A stretch of DNA of 64,000 nucleotides, taken from NCBI RefSeq assembly GCF_000512585.2, contig NC_089242.1, forward strand, positions 1,984,001 through 2,048,000, read 5' to 3'. This document shows positions 49,145 to 60,399 of this stretch, piece after piece (the first letter of the stretch is position 1; every line of letters starts with the position of its first letter). A program made the position numbers and the translations under genes. The notes below the pieces were generated by a model, which was given only the letters and a program-made list of their open reading frames with translations, did no database searches and was not told the origin of the DNA. This DNA comes from Kwoniella bestiolae CBS 10118 (Eukaryota; Basidiomycota; Tremellomycetes; Tremellales; Cryptococcaceae).

Positions 49145-50998
49145 TTACTCGGCGATGAAATAACTACAAGTATTCTCTGCACCCCTCTGAGCGACAGGTA
49201 AAATGACACTCTGGTGGTTGGACGCAGACATGATGGTGCACATCCTATATGCTCCAGCGGGAACACCACCTTGTACGTCGATCGTAGATAGACCGTTGAC
49301 TATGCGAGATGATGCGAACGTTTGTCAGGGCCCCATGTCAAATTCACGAGGAACGGCAGATCACTCACCATCACCTAAATCCATACCCTTGAAGAACGTG
49401 AATGTATTAGGATCAAGTACAGAGGTATCATCGATGGCTTGCATGGGCTGTAAGACTATGTGTGCGTGTCCTACGACTTGGCTGTATCATCAAGTCAACA
49501 TCACATCGCTCCAAAGAAGAATGGAACTATCAACTTACCCTGATCCATCGATTTGTTGAGGAGCAGCGTAGTAGTTCTTCTGGGCGTTAACGAAAGAACC
49601 TAACATCACACAGTTAGTCGTTAAATCATTGTTCATTTTCCTCATAGATGCGATGGCATATGCCTTCAGACTTACCCATAGTCATCCCGGTAGTTTGCAA
49701 GCCGATAGTGAACGTCTCACCAGCCTGGATGGTCTCCATATTTTTCTGATCAAACGATCAACCCGTAAGTCCTTGTTCTCACTGTTTACACGAAATCACT
49801 CACTGGGGAAACAAACATTGTGGAGATCATATTTTGCGTAGAGGGGATCTGACCGATAGGGACGGGACTGTGACAGTGCCAAGCCAACGATCAGCTCATA
49901 GACTATACGATGCTTACAGTACTGGAAGGGATCATCAGCTCACTTGCAACTTCCAGCTTTATTTTGCAGACCGTTGGTGATACTTTGACCGACGCAGAAC
50001 TACACATCATCCTTATATCAGTACAGTGACACCGCGCATCGAGCAGGTGTCTATCACTCACATCAATGAAGTTGTTATTCGAAGTAGCACTCGCAGCCTG
50101 ATTGGCAGTGGCATTGGGGTTCGCGGCTGTATCCTGGATGACCGCGTTGTTGAGTCCTATAAAGCAGAATGTTACTCTGTCAACATCGATCGATCGTACA
50201 TGATAGAAGGGGGGAGAGCAAGACTTACGAGTACCGCCGTTAAAGTTCAACACAGGTACAGCAGGTCCAGGTGCACCATTCTCATTGGCCGCAACTGGCG
50301 CAGCAGCATTATTACCACCTTGAGCTCCTTGGACACCAGAATTATCACCTTGATTACCTCCGTTATTCGCATTACCACTATTACGACCACCGCCACCGCC
50401 AGCATTGTTGTTGTTGTTGTTGTTGTTACCGCCATTCCCAGGGTTGGCAGCATTGTTACCACCAGCAGCAGCAATAGCATCACCATTGCTGTTATTGTTG
50501 TTGTTCCCTCCAGTAGCAGCGTTGTTATCACCACCAGCAGCGACATCATCGGCGGCGGCGGCGGCGTCGCTGGTATTACCACCAGCAGCGGCAGCAGCAT
50601 CGTTGGCATCACCACCAGCAGCGGCATTGTTGTTGTTACCACCGGCATTTGCTCCCCCGCCAGCTCCTCCTTGACCGAATCTCCCTCCACCACGACCACC
50701 TCCTCCTCGGCCGAATCCACCGAACTGACCATTATTTTGACGACCACCTATCAAGCTTCTCCCGGCTTTCTCCCCACCACAGTTCGCAGCGGGCGATACA
50801 GACGTGGTCGAAGCCTGACGAGCTTGGATGTCACGAGCATCGTATGTCTATCGTCCACGCACAAATTCATCAGTCAAAGGTTCTTGCTCTTTCAGGATAG
50901 AGGAGGGAGTAGGAACTCACATGTACGGCGGGACGAGCGATAGAAGATTCGGTAATGAGCATTAACGAAGCGAGGAAGGTGAGCGTCAAGCCTCTCAT
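49145..50998 (-). CDS. Secreted Ala/Asn/Gly-rich protein with conserved C-terminal domain
   Basis: The ATG at 50998 starts MRGLTLTFLASLMLITESSI, a signal peptide with probable cleavage after SIA. A Gly/Arg-rich stretch (GGFGRGGGGRGGGRFG) and about 150 residues of Ala, Asn and Gly follow, including an Asn run from GTT-type codons. The C-terminal half, spread over several exons, is ordered: LNNAVIQDTAANPNATANQ, FCVGQSITNGLQNKAGSCNP, GQIPSTQNMISTMFVSPKN, GSFVNAQKNYYAAPQQIDG, VVGHAHIVLQPM and PAGAYRMCTIMSASNHQ. I recall this C-terminal domain as common in secreted basidiomycete proteins, some mislabelled ribosomal protein s17. It is likely a cell-surface or wall protein of unknown function. It has no ribosomal S17 features. 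Confidence 0.75.
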
Positions 50999-53121
50999 CT
51001 TGATCGATTACTTCCCGAAGTAAACACCACTTCGAATTTCTGATCGAGATCGGGCAGGATAAGGACGACAAGCTGCGTGTTGCGAGGTTGATCGTTGAAA
51101 GTAGATGGGGAATGCGACAAACCAGTTGTCCGAGTCGAAGCGAAAATGTAAATCTGAAGATCTAAATATACCAACTCTAAAGTTTATTGCTGGGCAATGC
51201 CAAGTGATTCAAGTGAGGTATGTACGAGTGCCAGAAAAACGTCACCAGGACAAGAAGAGTGCAAAAGATCTCACAGAGATTGAAGAGACGAAACGAAAGA
51301 ACAAGCAAGTCCGAAAGGACCGTTGAAATGAAGAACGAAAGAAAATTGAAGAGGTATTACGATGGGGAATACGGTGTAATGTCATCCGCAGCGCTTTATC
51401 TATATATCTGTGTCTTGCTTCATCACTGCAAACTCCTGCAGTAGTGATGCATGCACGCTTGGTGTGGTCGTAAAGGAGACCAGATAGATCGATATGGAAA
51501 CGGAAATTACCGAAACCGAAACGAAGAGAATTCAAGAAGATGCTTGGTTACATACTTACTACATCGAAACTTGACGACTGCCTTCTCTCAAACGCCAAAC
51601 ACCGAGCGATGTATCACTTGGACGACTATACCCAAATTTCCTTCACGGCCGCAAAAAAATGAGATTTGGTGCGGACGAAAATACCTCATTCGCCTGCTCC
51701 AGGATACCAGGTCGTTAGGGCGATACGAGCTGAGAGTATGGTATCAAGCAATGCAACTCTTTTGGGCGACGTGAATCTCATTCTCTTCTCAACGGCTTTA
51801 CTTTGAGAATTGTTTGATAGTAAGGAAGAGACGAAAACTCTTCAAAGATCGGTTGGGAATGAGTTTATGACCTTTGTGTTGACCTGAACACAGGCGTAAA
51901 CAGTCTTGATGGTGTGGCCCGAGGGATCGAGTCTCTTGGTGAAGTTGACGTAGAAGCATTGTACATAAATGGTGGCATGAGGAGACAATTGCCAACATCT
52001 CTACCAGGAGTACTTGCAGGGTAGTGGCTGCATACGACACATTGAGCTGTGTTGCGTTGATCTCCATGTAACGACCCAATCCTCATTCCCATGTATGGTC
52101 CCATCCGGCTCGTTCAAGGGTAAATGGCATCCCCACACAATCAAATAGTCTGTGCTGTGTGATACAATTCTAGGGAAACGTGGCTTGATGGGAATGAGAT
52201 TTCAGGAGAACCATCAACGGTAAGCTAGGTGTACAGTACTGTAGCGGGTGCATTGATCGTCGTTACGCTAACGCCAATCTCAGAATACTTGCATGTCAAT
52301 GAATATTGTTGCGTTGATTAACTTTGATTGCAATCGACCTCTTGACTTTGATGAGCATCCCAGGACCTGCAAGGGTTAGCTGACAGAGCTGAGTTCACGC
52401 TCTTCAGTGCCGGGTCGAACTTGCACTTTACTGATGCCCAACCATCGACCAGGATGAGCCGAGCATGGACCGCGTTCCAAAGGATCTACCGATGTATTGT
52501 GCCTTTACGCATCAGCATCAACACGATGCGCCCTGTTCTAAGAGGATGATTGCATCATTGACAAGATGACACATACCTGTGTGGGGACGTGGGGGTCTTC
52601 CTTCGCTCGTGAATACTGCAACAATCTCATCACGCCCTAGCCAAAGCCACATCAAGTGGTACGATGCGACCATCAATGACTTGTTGACACCGAAGCTAAA
52701 CTTTTTATCTTATTGATTGGTCTCTTTCCCCACTCTCAACTCAATTGTGATTCTGCTGGAAAGCTTAAATACTCTATCGTCCTACATTATCCGACTATCA
52801 TCTGATCATACCAATTGATTGATGAGAACACACTCTTTCAATTCGTTATCAAGTAGGAACCCGCACACAAACACCATCAATTATACCCACGCTACCGTAC
52901 GGACACTCTGATCAGATCTGCGGAAACGTTACTACGAGATACACAAGGACAATCCAATCCAACTTTATTGCGCCACGACGATCGAAAGCAATCTTGTGAA
53001 GAGTCTCGATCAAATCGCTTTATCTCAGACAATATCAGGATATAAACCCAACGTACATCACTACGACTACATATCATATCTTGATCACCTCGCCACAACG
53101 TTTCCCTTTCCCATACTCGTA
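50999..53121. other. Long divergent intergenic region
   Basis: These 2123 bp lie between two outward-facing genes. Nothing with recognisable coding content was found on either strand. The length is about four times the usual gap here, which suggests extended promoters or an unseen noncoding RNA. Confidence 0.35.
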
Positions 53122-54734
53122 ATGGTCTTACCTACTTCACCTGGAGAACCCATCTCACCCTGTACCCCGCTCCCACCTTCCTATTATTCAAGCATGATAG
53201 TACATACCAACCCTCACGAAGAGCCCTCATCGTCGATCGCATTTGAGAACGATTGCGTGATGGTTGATTCAAAGACGGAAGAGGGAATAAATGAAAAGTC
53301 CATCTCGTAAGTTTTACATGTGATCTACATAAATAACCTCCATCCCTTCGTCGGTACCCTACACGATATCGTTACTCTAACCCGGTATCGTTATCGCGCT
53401 TCCGATGCGATGCAGATCCCAGCTGACTTCTTTGAGGATATCGCTGTACTAGGACAGAGAAGAGAAGGCTCGATAAGACAATTACGTTAAAATCTGAGAC
53501 AACCTCAGGTTCAGGATCAGGTACATCCTCTGCAGATCCACATCAAGGTACGAAGAGAGACAACGAGAAACCCGCATCAAGACTGAATAGAAGATTATCA
53601 TTATCCGGATTGATCAATCTCCCACCAACAGGTATAAAGCTCAAAGCTCTTGCTAGGAGATTATCAAATTCCTCCCCTCCTTCTCAAATCATATCATCCA
53701 TTAAGAAGTCAACTCCCGCTTCTCCAATCATTACTTCCTCCAGTCCACCTTCTACTACCAACATGCCTATCGTCCCTCCCATAGTGACTTCCACCGTCCC
53801 GCCTTCCCCAGGATGTGCGGACTGTAATCTCCATATCAAGCACTTCTGGACAGGCGGCGCAGAAGATAACGAGGAATGCATCAAAATGGACGAGAAAGAG
53901 AATCTCAACACCTCAAACACCGCTCTCAGCTCTTCATACTCCTCATCCACACTCACCGCTCTCGACGAAGAAGCAGTCTACAACTCACAAACATCGACCA
54001 TCCCAACATCTCAATTTCCCACCAACACTCGTCGATCACCCCTCATGTCCCGCAATTCCTCGTTCGCAGACGATCTTACAGCTCTCTCGGAGGTCGACGA
54101 GTCCCAACACCATGATGTATCATTCATCACACCCAGCTGCGAGCCCATTACACCCACTTCACCCAATCCCAAATCGTGTGCCGGTATCTGGCTGTGCTCA
54201 CCCCCGTCCATTCCTTCTACCGAGAAAACCTGTCCTATTACACTCCGAACGTCCAGTCCACCCATCACTAAAACCAGGACCAGACCATTAGTCGTCCGTT
54301 CAATGTCCACTGGTAGACTCGCATCAGAGTTCGACGAGGAGGGGAGGATAATCTGTCTATCGGGTCACTCAGATCGTATACTCAGGACGTGCGTGAACAC
54401 TCCTCTGCTCAGCGGTCGACCGAACTTGAACACCTATCAATCTACGCCCAGCTCTATCCCAGGATTGAGCAGATCAAAATCCTATCAACCGTCTAAAACA
54501 TCTTTGAAGTCCAGGTCAAGGTCCCAGCCCACTTCTCCAGTTGACACTCCATCTTCCACCATCCCTCCTCTCCCAGCGTTACCGAGTAGGAACCTGTCCG
54601 AGTTCGGTAAACAATCTTCCACCGATAGGCTGGTAAACCTCCCTCCGGTGGAGACCCCCTCGCTGACTAGGACAATCTCAATGGGAAGCTGGAGGAAGAG
54701 GAATTGGTCGGTGGGTAGAAGTGTTAGAGTCTAA
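53122..54734 (+). CDS. Hypothetical Ser/Pro/Thr-rich protein
   Basis: Two exons, 53122-53306 and 53453-54734, total 1467 nt or 488 aa, starting MVLPTSPGEPISPCTPLPPS. The intron is 146 nt with a GTAAGT donor. Nearly the whole chain is low-complexity Ser/Pro/Thr. It has basic patches such as RLNRRLSLSG and KLKALARRLSNSS and many S-P/T-P sites, so phosphorylation by proline-directed kinases is likely. One Cys/His patch, CADCNLHIKHFW, is too short to call a zinc finger. No domain or orthologue is recognised. The frame is held across the join, which supports a real gene. Confidence 0.7.
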
Positions 54735-55347
54735 GGGAGTTTACTGCGGATTGATTTTGGGATTTATTGAGCATATCTGTCGGAATAGGGTTTCTTCATT
54801 GTATATATCATTGTACTGTACATAGCATTTTGATAGGTGTGATGACCGCTGGTCGGGATCAGTGTAGATTGATACGTGTTTGTTATCAGCGCTATGAACG
54901 AATAATGACCAAGGACGAACAGCGAAAAGGCAAAGGGGAGTAAGGTTAACAGGAAGCAACAGAGTTGGTGGAGATTACATTACGTAAAGACCATTTCTGG
55001 TAGTCTTTCTCGTCTTGTACTTGCGCTATATGGGCCTGCCAGGTTCACCCTACCATGTAGAGGTATGACATCCCTAAAGCTTCTCATGACAGCAGTATCA
55101 TGCATCGACCACCTCTCACTTGTACTGACTACCACAGCCCTATACCGCACGGGAAGCGCACGGACCCAAAATGGCACCCAAAGGACCGGTTCATGACGCG
55201 TCAAACCTTACTCCAAAAATAAATGTGGCGCTTTTACCCCCGTCACTAAAAACGAAATATCTCGCTCAAATCTGCTCCAAATCAACTCGAAATTGAAGCG
55301 TTTGAAGGCTGGGCTGGGGGGGCAAACAATGAGACACAAAAAAAGAC
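54735..55347. other. Gap between the Ser-rich gene and tRNA-Val
   Basis: These 613 bp contain the 3' UTR of the preceding gene. No gene or RNA structure was recognised. Confidence 0.35.
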
Positions 55348-55405
55348 TGATCCCGGGCAGGATCGAACTGCCGACCTCCTGTGTACAGAACAAGCAAGCT
55401 TGAAT

Positions 55406-55443
<38 letters not shown>
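55348..55443 (-). tRNA. tRNA-Val (anticodon AAC) with 22-nt intron
   Basis: The minus strand folds as a tRNA of 74 nt after removal of a 22-nt intron. Acceptor arms are GGTCACG and CGGGATC with discriminator A; they pair except for one A/G mismatch at 5-68. The D stem is ATGG/CCAT. The anticodon stem CCTGT/ACAGG encloses loop CTAACAC once the intron, placed after position 37, is removed; anticodon AAC reads valine. The T arm is GGCAG-TTCGATC-CTGCC, giving a good B box. Intron position is canonical for eukaryotic tRNAs. Confidence 0.82.
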
Positions 55444-55447
<4 letters not shown>

Positions 55448-56363
55448 CGGTGAAAACCTGGGTGTTGAAAAAAAATACATCTTATCTCAAAATGACCTCT
55501 GGCGCTTCAGATGAAGGGGATCACCACAACTGAGGTATCTGGATGTGGTTCTTGTCGATTTGGTAGGTCTGCGATACCTCCCAGGACCAAACAAACCTCC
55601 AGGAGGGGATATGCCACATCCAAAGGATGGCTTGGGACCCAAAGCCCGAAGTGCTGGTCTGGAGCGAGCCGGTACGTCCAGATCCAGCTAGAGGTGATAG
55701 TAAGCAGCGCAGGCAATCCTATTGGGCGGATGGACGAAGCTGCAGTGAGCGATATGCAGTGCTAATGCAAAGACGCTTGGCAGGTGGCTCAGTGCTGGCA
55801 GTTGCTTCGACTATCTGATGATGGAACTCCACGCTGACTTCGGAAAGGCGTGAAAGCTGTAGAATGGCTATCGTCAAGAAACAATTTGGAGGATGGAAGC
55901 GGGTCAATGATGATATGGATATCTTAAAGGAGAACGTGAGCGAGACCCGGATATAGCAAAGCATATAAGGATGGAGCACGTCGAGGATCATGTCCGTCTC
56001 AATATTCTCACCGTTTAAAGAGGTCGTAGATATACAGGCTGTCTCGACGAGGTATCTCTGTTCGACAAGAAAGTCAATCACACTGCCCTGCTGTTTGCCA
56101 GTGCTGGCCCCAGATCACTCCCCGACCTGCCAGTTGCTGGTCGATAGAAGTACGATACTCGGGGGGGCAATGATAGTTGGCCGCATAGCCGGAAGGTATG
56201 ACTAGTGACAGCAAGCAGTGTACACACCGTTGTAACAAACGCATACGTATTCTGTGAATCCTAATGGCCTAATCACAGATTACCGTAAAAGGAAACAATA
56301 ATAAAATGAAGATTTGGGAGATATCACAGGATGCAACCAAAAATCGTCCTTCGCTATGAGGAA
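55444..56363. other. Gap downstream of the tRNA and candidate gene
   Basis: These 920 bp hold no recognisable coding content. Open frames of 60-120 residues on both strands overlap one another and look random. Confidence 0.35.
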
Positions 56364-57018
56364 TCAGCCTAGACTATCCAGGAAGAACGACTCACACTCT
56401 TTTGTCCCGCTCTTCAAAGGTTGTACGGCTGACATTCCGATCCTGTACTCGAGCTGAATGCCATATCCAGGCATAACGTTAGAGTCGGTGAGCACACTGT
56501 CAGATAGCTCCTCGCACTTGAGGAGGGATTCAGTATCCCTGTGCAAGCTCAGGAATCAGGTCGTTGAAAGAACCAGTAACTCCCATTCATGGTTATGACA
56601 GGTCAACGATTCTGAGACAGAATCTCTCTCATCGGACTGCTGCATGACTACTAATGTGTCCACATACAATGATGCAGTGCGTCTCAACAAGTCATGGCGC
56701 TCGATCATTGTCAGAGACTGGATCTTCCCACTTGCAAATGAGTTCTGATCCCGGTCAATCTTACGATATGTCAGTAGTTGAGCAGAGTTCAATCGAATCA
56801 TATTCCTTATATGATGTCAGTACGTTTGCCCATGAATCATCGTTGAGCGGACTGATGTCGTTCAGCCATCCAGCATTATCTGATTGATATGCATAAACAC
56901 TGATAATCTTGTTGTACCCTCTCACACGTGTGGTCACATCTCTGCTTTGACATGCTCTAATCAGTCCCTTACTCAACATCATCGAGCTATCCCGAAAAAC
57001 ATCTACAATCAGCTTCAT
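56364..57018 (-). CDS. Candidate small gene of unknown function (doubtful)
   Basis: Three minus-strand open pieces can be joined in one frame: from ATG 57018 (MKLIVDVFRDSSMMLSKGLI) to SWAN, then IDRDQNSFASGKIQSLTMIE to NHEWE, then DTESLLKCEELSDSVLTDSN to the stop at 56364. The joins use a roughly 65-nt intron with a weak GTACTG donor and a roughly 46-nt intron (GTTACT to CACAG). The product would be about 180 aa. No domain is recognised. It starts only 27 bp beyond the p23 stop, so it could be a p23 3' UTR artefact. Reported because the joined frame stays open; evidence is weak. Confidence 0.25.
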
Positions 57019-57045
57019 GCCCGGATGTGAAAGTTTGGATCATCT

Positions 57046-58686
57046 TCAATGCGAAGGCTGACTTACGCTAGATTCCTTGGCCTTTCCTTTATCAGCCGCA
57101 GCACCTGCCGTGGAAATCTCCTCGATGGCTTCCTCTTCTTCAGGTACTTGATCATCATCTGAATCGCCCTCATCGCCTCCGGCACCGAAATCTGGCATAC
57201 CTCCCATACCGGGCATACCCCCCATGCCTCCCATTTGTTCCATCATCTTGGACTGTGAGGGCAGAGTCCAGGTATTAGTAAGAGGCATCGGGGCAAGATA
57301 GAATGTAGGAGACGCCTCAATCGCGAAAATTGAGGTGCAGAGAAAATATATAATGAGAGAATTCGGACGAGTCAACTTACGAAGTCCATACCTCCCATAC
57401 CACCCATACCACCCATGCCACCCATACCTTCCATACCAGGCATACCGCCCATTCCACCCATACCAGCCATTTGATCTTCCATTCCGGCGGTAGGACTATC
57501 ACAAAGCGAACCATCAGCATACATCCGGCGAGTTAGCATGTGCAGAACTACTCACTCTTCGGCACCTTCTTGCTCATCCTCGTCAACCCACTGCGAAGAA
57601 TGACAAGGACAGATCAGCCCCATCCTTAAAAACCTGATGATGACAAGCCACGCGGGGATATGTCGGAGGACTTGCTAGTCACTCACTTTTGAGAAGTCGG
57701 TCTTTACCCAATTTCTATTGGGCTTCTCCTTGGTCAACCTGAGCCAGTACTCTGATTTAGGGGTCTTCTTCCTGAGTACCAAGACGATAGCTCGGGAGGT
57801 GACTACTTTCTTGGTTTCCTGAGTCGGCAATAGATATGGATCGTTAGCAGCGGTCCATGTATTCATGAGCATTAGGCTGGGTCAAAAGAATAGGACAGGC
57901 AGGCTGGCGACATCGGTGGTATAAGAAACTCACCTCTGGGATAATCTCATCGTATAATTGCAGGTCGAAAGCATATTCCTTCTCTGGTACACCCTTCGAA
58001 GCGCTGTAGTGGTATCAGCAATGTAAACTTCGAAAGCAACGAACAATGCAGATTCCCAAGGTCTCCGACTGATTGTATGAGGTGGTAAGGGCGGACCCGT
58101 CAGGCGATAGGGCGAATGAGGTGAAGATATGGACGAATGCGAGACAGATGTGTAGATGTATAGAAAGGGAGAGGGAGAGGGAGAGGGAGAAGGAGAGGGA
58201 GAAGGAGAAGGAGAAGGAGGAGACAAGAAGAATGAGCAGAAACCGAGGGAAGATAGCGAACAAAAGGAGGACAATCGAGACCGTGCGAAACAGATCGAGT
58301 ATGAGTGTGAAAGTAGCACTTCGCACGCTCTATCCGACAAGCCGAAGAGATACAGCCGCACAACCAAAAAGAGGAAACACTCACTCTCCTGCCTTGGCAG
58401 CGAAAGAGATCTCAGTGGGTTTGATTTCTAATTTCGGTTCACCGTTGATATCGGGCGCGTTGATGGTGAAGTAAATGATGTTCTGGTCATCGGAATTGAA
58501 GTGAGTGTCAGTGACTCGCACGTTATTTGAGATACGAGATGGATATGAAGCCAAGAAGGTAATCTCTTCCCCTCCATGATCCCATCCCAACTATCGAAGA
58601 ACTCGATGGAATACCATACTCACCTTTTCAGGTTCATTGGCATTACATCGCTCGGCGTAAGTGATCTCTGGGTGGATAGGTGCCAT
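57046..58686 (-). CDS. SBA1: Hsp90 co-chaperone p23 / Sba1
   Basis: p23/Sba1 binds ATP-bound Hsp90 through a CS domain and slows ATP hydrolysis to stabilise clients. The start ATG is at 58686 (MAPIHPEITYAERCNANEPE); exon 1 is 58686-58624 and exon 2 58482-58385. The CS domain continues NIIYFTINAPDINGEPKLEI, EKEYAFDLQLYDEIIPE, then SRAIVLVLRKK and EYWLRLTKEKPNRNWVKTDF. The last is the conserved p23 tail motif (KxxNxWLxxDFxKW-type). A Gly/Met-rich linker made of GGM/GM repeats and an acidic end follow, about 215 aa in all. The reading shown stops at 57046, but a GTAAGT donor after KESS could splice 64 nt downstream and give a slightly different end. The second intron, 58384-58004, is unusually long. 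Confidence 0.88.
58164..58221. repeat. GA-rich (GGGAGA/GGAGAA)n imperfect repeat in a p23 intron
   Basis: Nearly 60 nt of pure purine on the plus strand, alternating GGGAGA and GGAGAA, lie inside the 381-nt second intron of p23. On the transcribed minus-strand RNA this is a long polypyrimidine tract. Confidence 0.9.
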
Positions 58687-59043
58687 TTTGCTGTGTTTTC
58701 TTATTGGCCTTTTGCGTTTTGTGTATAAGTTTGTGAGTTGTAATGTATCTCAAAAAGTAGAGATGTTCTAATTGAACTTGAATGGAATGTGGAATGTCCA
58801 AATTGACTGTCGTACTGTGATTGACGCACTGGTCAAAAGTGCCACGTGGTCATGCGGTAATGACGTCTCTGGAAGCTTCCAAGGGGATCTCTCATAGCGG
58901 ACAGTCATTTTTACAATTCAACTTGCAATGATCACTCTCAACAATCTTACTTTATGCATATTCAACTTTGATCTGTACTGCTCATATATCTACAAACGTG
59001 CTCTTACTCTGCGTTCTTTTTCTTTTGCGCGATCACCGCCAGT
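58687..59043. promoter_or_regulatory. p23 promoter and 3' end of the epimerase gene
   Basis: A CACGTG E-box at 58843-58848, a CRE-like TGACGTC at 58861-58867 and the heat-shock-like cluster at 58871-58886 lie 157-200 bp upstream of the p23 ATG. The rest is the 3' UTR of the epimerase gene. Confidence 0.45.
58871..58886. promoter_or_regulatory. Heat-shock element with adjacent STRE-like core
   Basis: The perfect inverted pair GGAAGCTTCC (nGAAnnTTCn) is at 58871-58880, directly followed by AAGGGG, whose AGGGG part matches the stress-response core. It lies about 185 bp upstream of the p23 start codon, the expected place and target for Hsf1 control of an Hsp90 co-chaperone. The motif is seen; control is inferred. 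Confidence 0.5.
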
Positions 59044-60399
59044 TCAGAGAACCGTGTAAACTTGTTGACCTATGAATTCTTCTCCTGCAGCCAAGGACTT
59101 GAATTCACGGGCGTATCCAGGTTCGATACAGATGTATTTCTCCTATTTCCGTAATATGTTCTCATCAGTCGAGAGACCTGTTATGAGAGTGATAAAAGGC
59201 AACTCACCCATCCTTTATCTTCCATATCGGCTATGGCTTTACCTGTCTCTTCGGTGGGGTTCCAGATAGTGCAGCTGTATTAGCGTAGTGAATGAATCAG
59301 CTCCCGTCAAAGTGAACCGGACATTTTGGATTGAGGCTATCACAGGACCACGACTTACTCCTCAAAACCTCTGAATCTGACTTTGTATCCGCCCCCGAAT
59401 CCATCATCTACATGAATCTCTTTGCTTGAGACGCTGTGGTATACTCTGAAACCACAGGCAGATCAGCCTATGATTTTACATATCATAATAAGATGAACAA
59501 ACCCACCGATCAATAGGTTTGTCAATAACTATATCCTCCCCATCACTCTGCGTAACCTTCCCTCCCAAAATCTTATCAACATAAGTAGTCCCCCTGGGGA
59601 TATTCGAGATCCTAATCTTGGACGAATCGGGAATAGCCAAATACCCATGCAACAAAGCTTGGAACTTGAATTCCCTATCCGTCTCCTCATTGACGATATG
59701 TACGTCGGTGGATAATTGATGTTCCGACAATGTCACTACATAGGCGAGCTTGTATTTGTGCTGGAACTCTGCTGGAGGGGCTGGTGCAGTAAATCGCACG
59801 GAAACTCCCTCGGGACGATCCATAACGGTTTTTTCGAATTTCCAGATTTGGTTACGGGCGAATCCGTGTTGGGATAGGGAGGCGTACTCGGGTGGAGAGG
59901 ATGGTGGGGGACCGAAGATTGGCTGATAGCTCACTATTATTACTTCTTCGATTTACGATACGATACAATACCAGGCAGGGGAAGGTTGACTTACGAAACA
60001 GATGGGGATACCTCCTCGGATCTGGACCATCTCAGATATCAGCTGACTCTCTCTGGAGGATAGTGGATGGACAGCTGCACTCACGGCCTTACTTCCGTCT
60101 AGGGCAGCTTTGGAACTGACGAAGAGTCGTTCTTTGCCGGCAGACTTCCATGAGACCACTGAGGCTCCATAGAGGCTATAAGAGATACCATGAGCAGCAG
60201 GTCAGTCCTAGTTCGAGATATATCTATGTCCCTCATCGAGCTCGGCACGTACTAGATCTCAGCGCTGGATCCCTATTGGTCGTCATCCATCCATCGTCAG
60301 CTCATCACCCTGCCCACACCGCTATGACCGATCTTTACATAGGCACTTACCGACTCGTGGTTGAGAATGACGGATTTATCAGTTTCAGTGACACCCATT
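59044..60399 (-). CDS. Glucose-6-phosphate 1-epimerase (hexose-6-phosphate mutarotase)
   Basis: This enzyme family (yeast YMR099C) interconverts alpha and beta hexose 6-phosphates in the cytosol and feeds the beta form to the pentose phosphate pathway. The ATG at 60399 starts MGVTETDKSVILNHES; small exons follow with GSSAEIY, LYGASVVSWKSAGKERLFVS and IRGGIPICF. The core exon, from PIFGPPP at its start, carries SLSQHGFARNQIWK with the catalytic-type His in the QHGFAR motif, then FKFQALLHGYLAIPDSSKI. The C-terminus reads GFEDCTIWNPTEETG, KYICIEPGYARE with the general-base-type Glu, and ends GQQVYTVL at 59044. About 310 aa, normal for the family. It is divergent from the bZIP gene. Confidence 0.88.

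Noticed and set aside
50026..50943. 305-codon plus-strand frame rich in Ser/Thr/Val
   Set aside because: It is antisense to the Ala/Asn/Gly-rich secreted protein; triplet repeats leave all frames open.
58073..58474. Charged REREKEKEKE-type plus-strand open frames
   Set aside because: They are translations of the purine repeat in a p23 intron, with no start context or conserved content.
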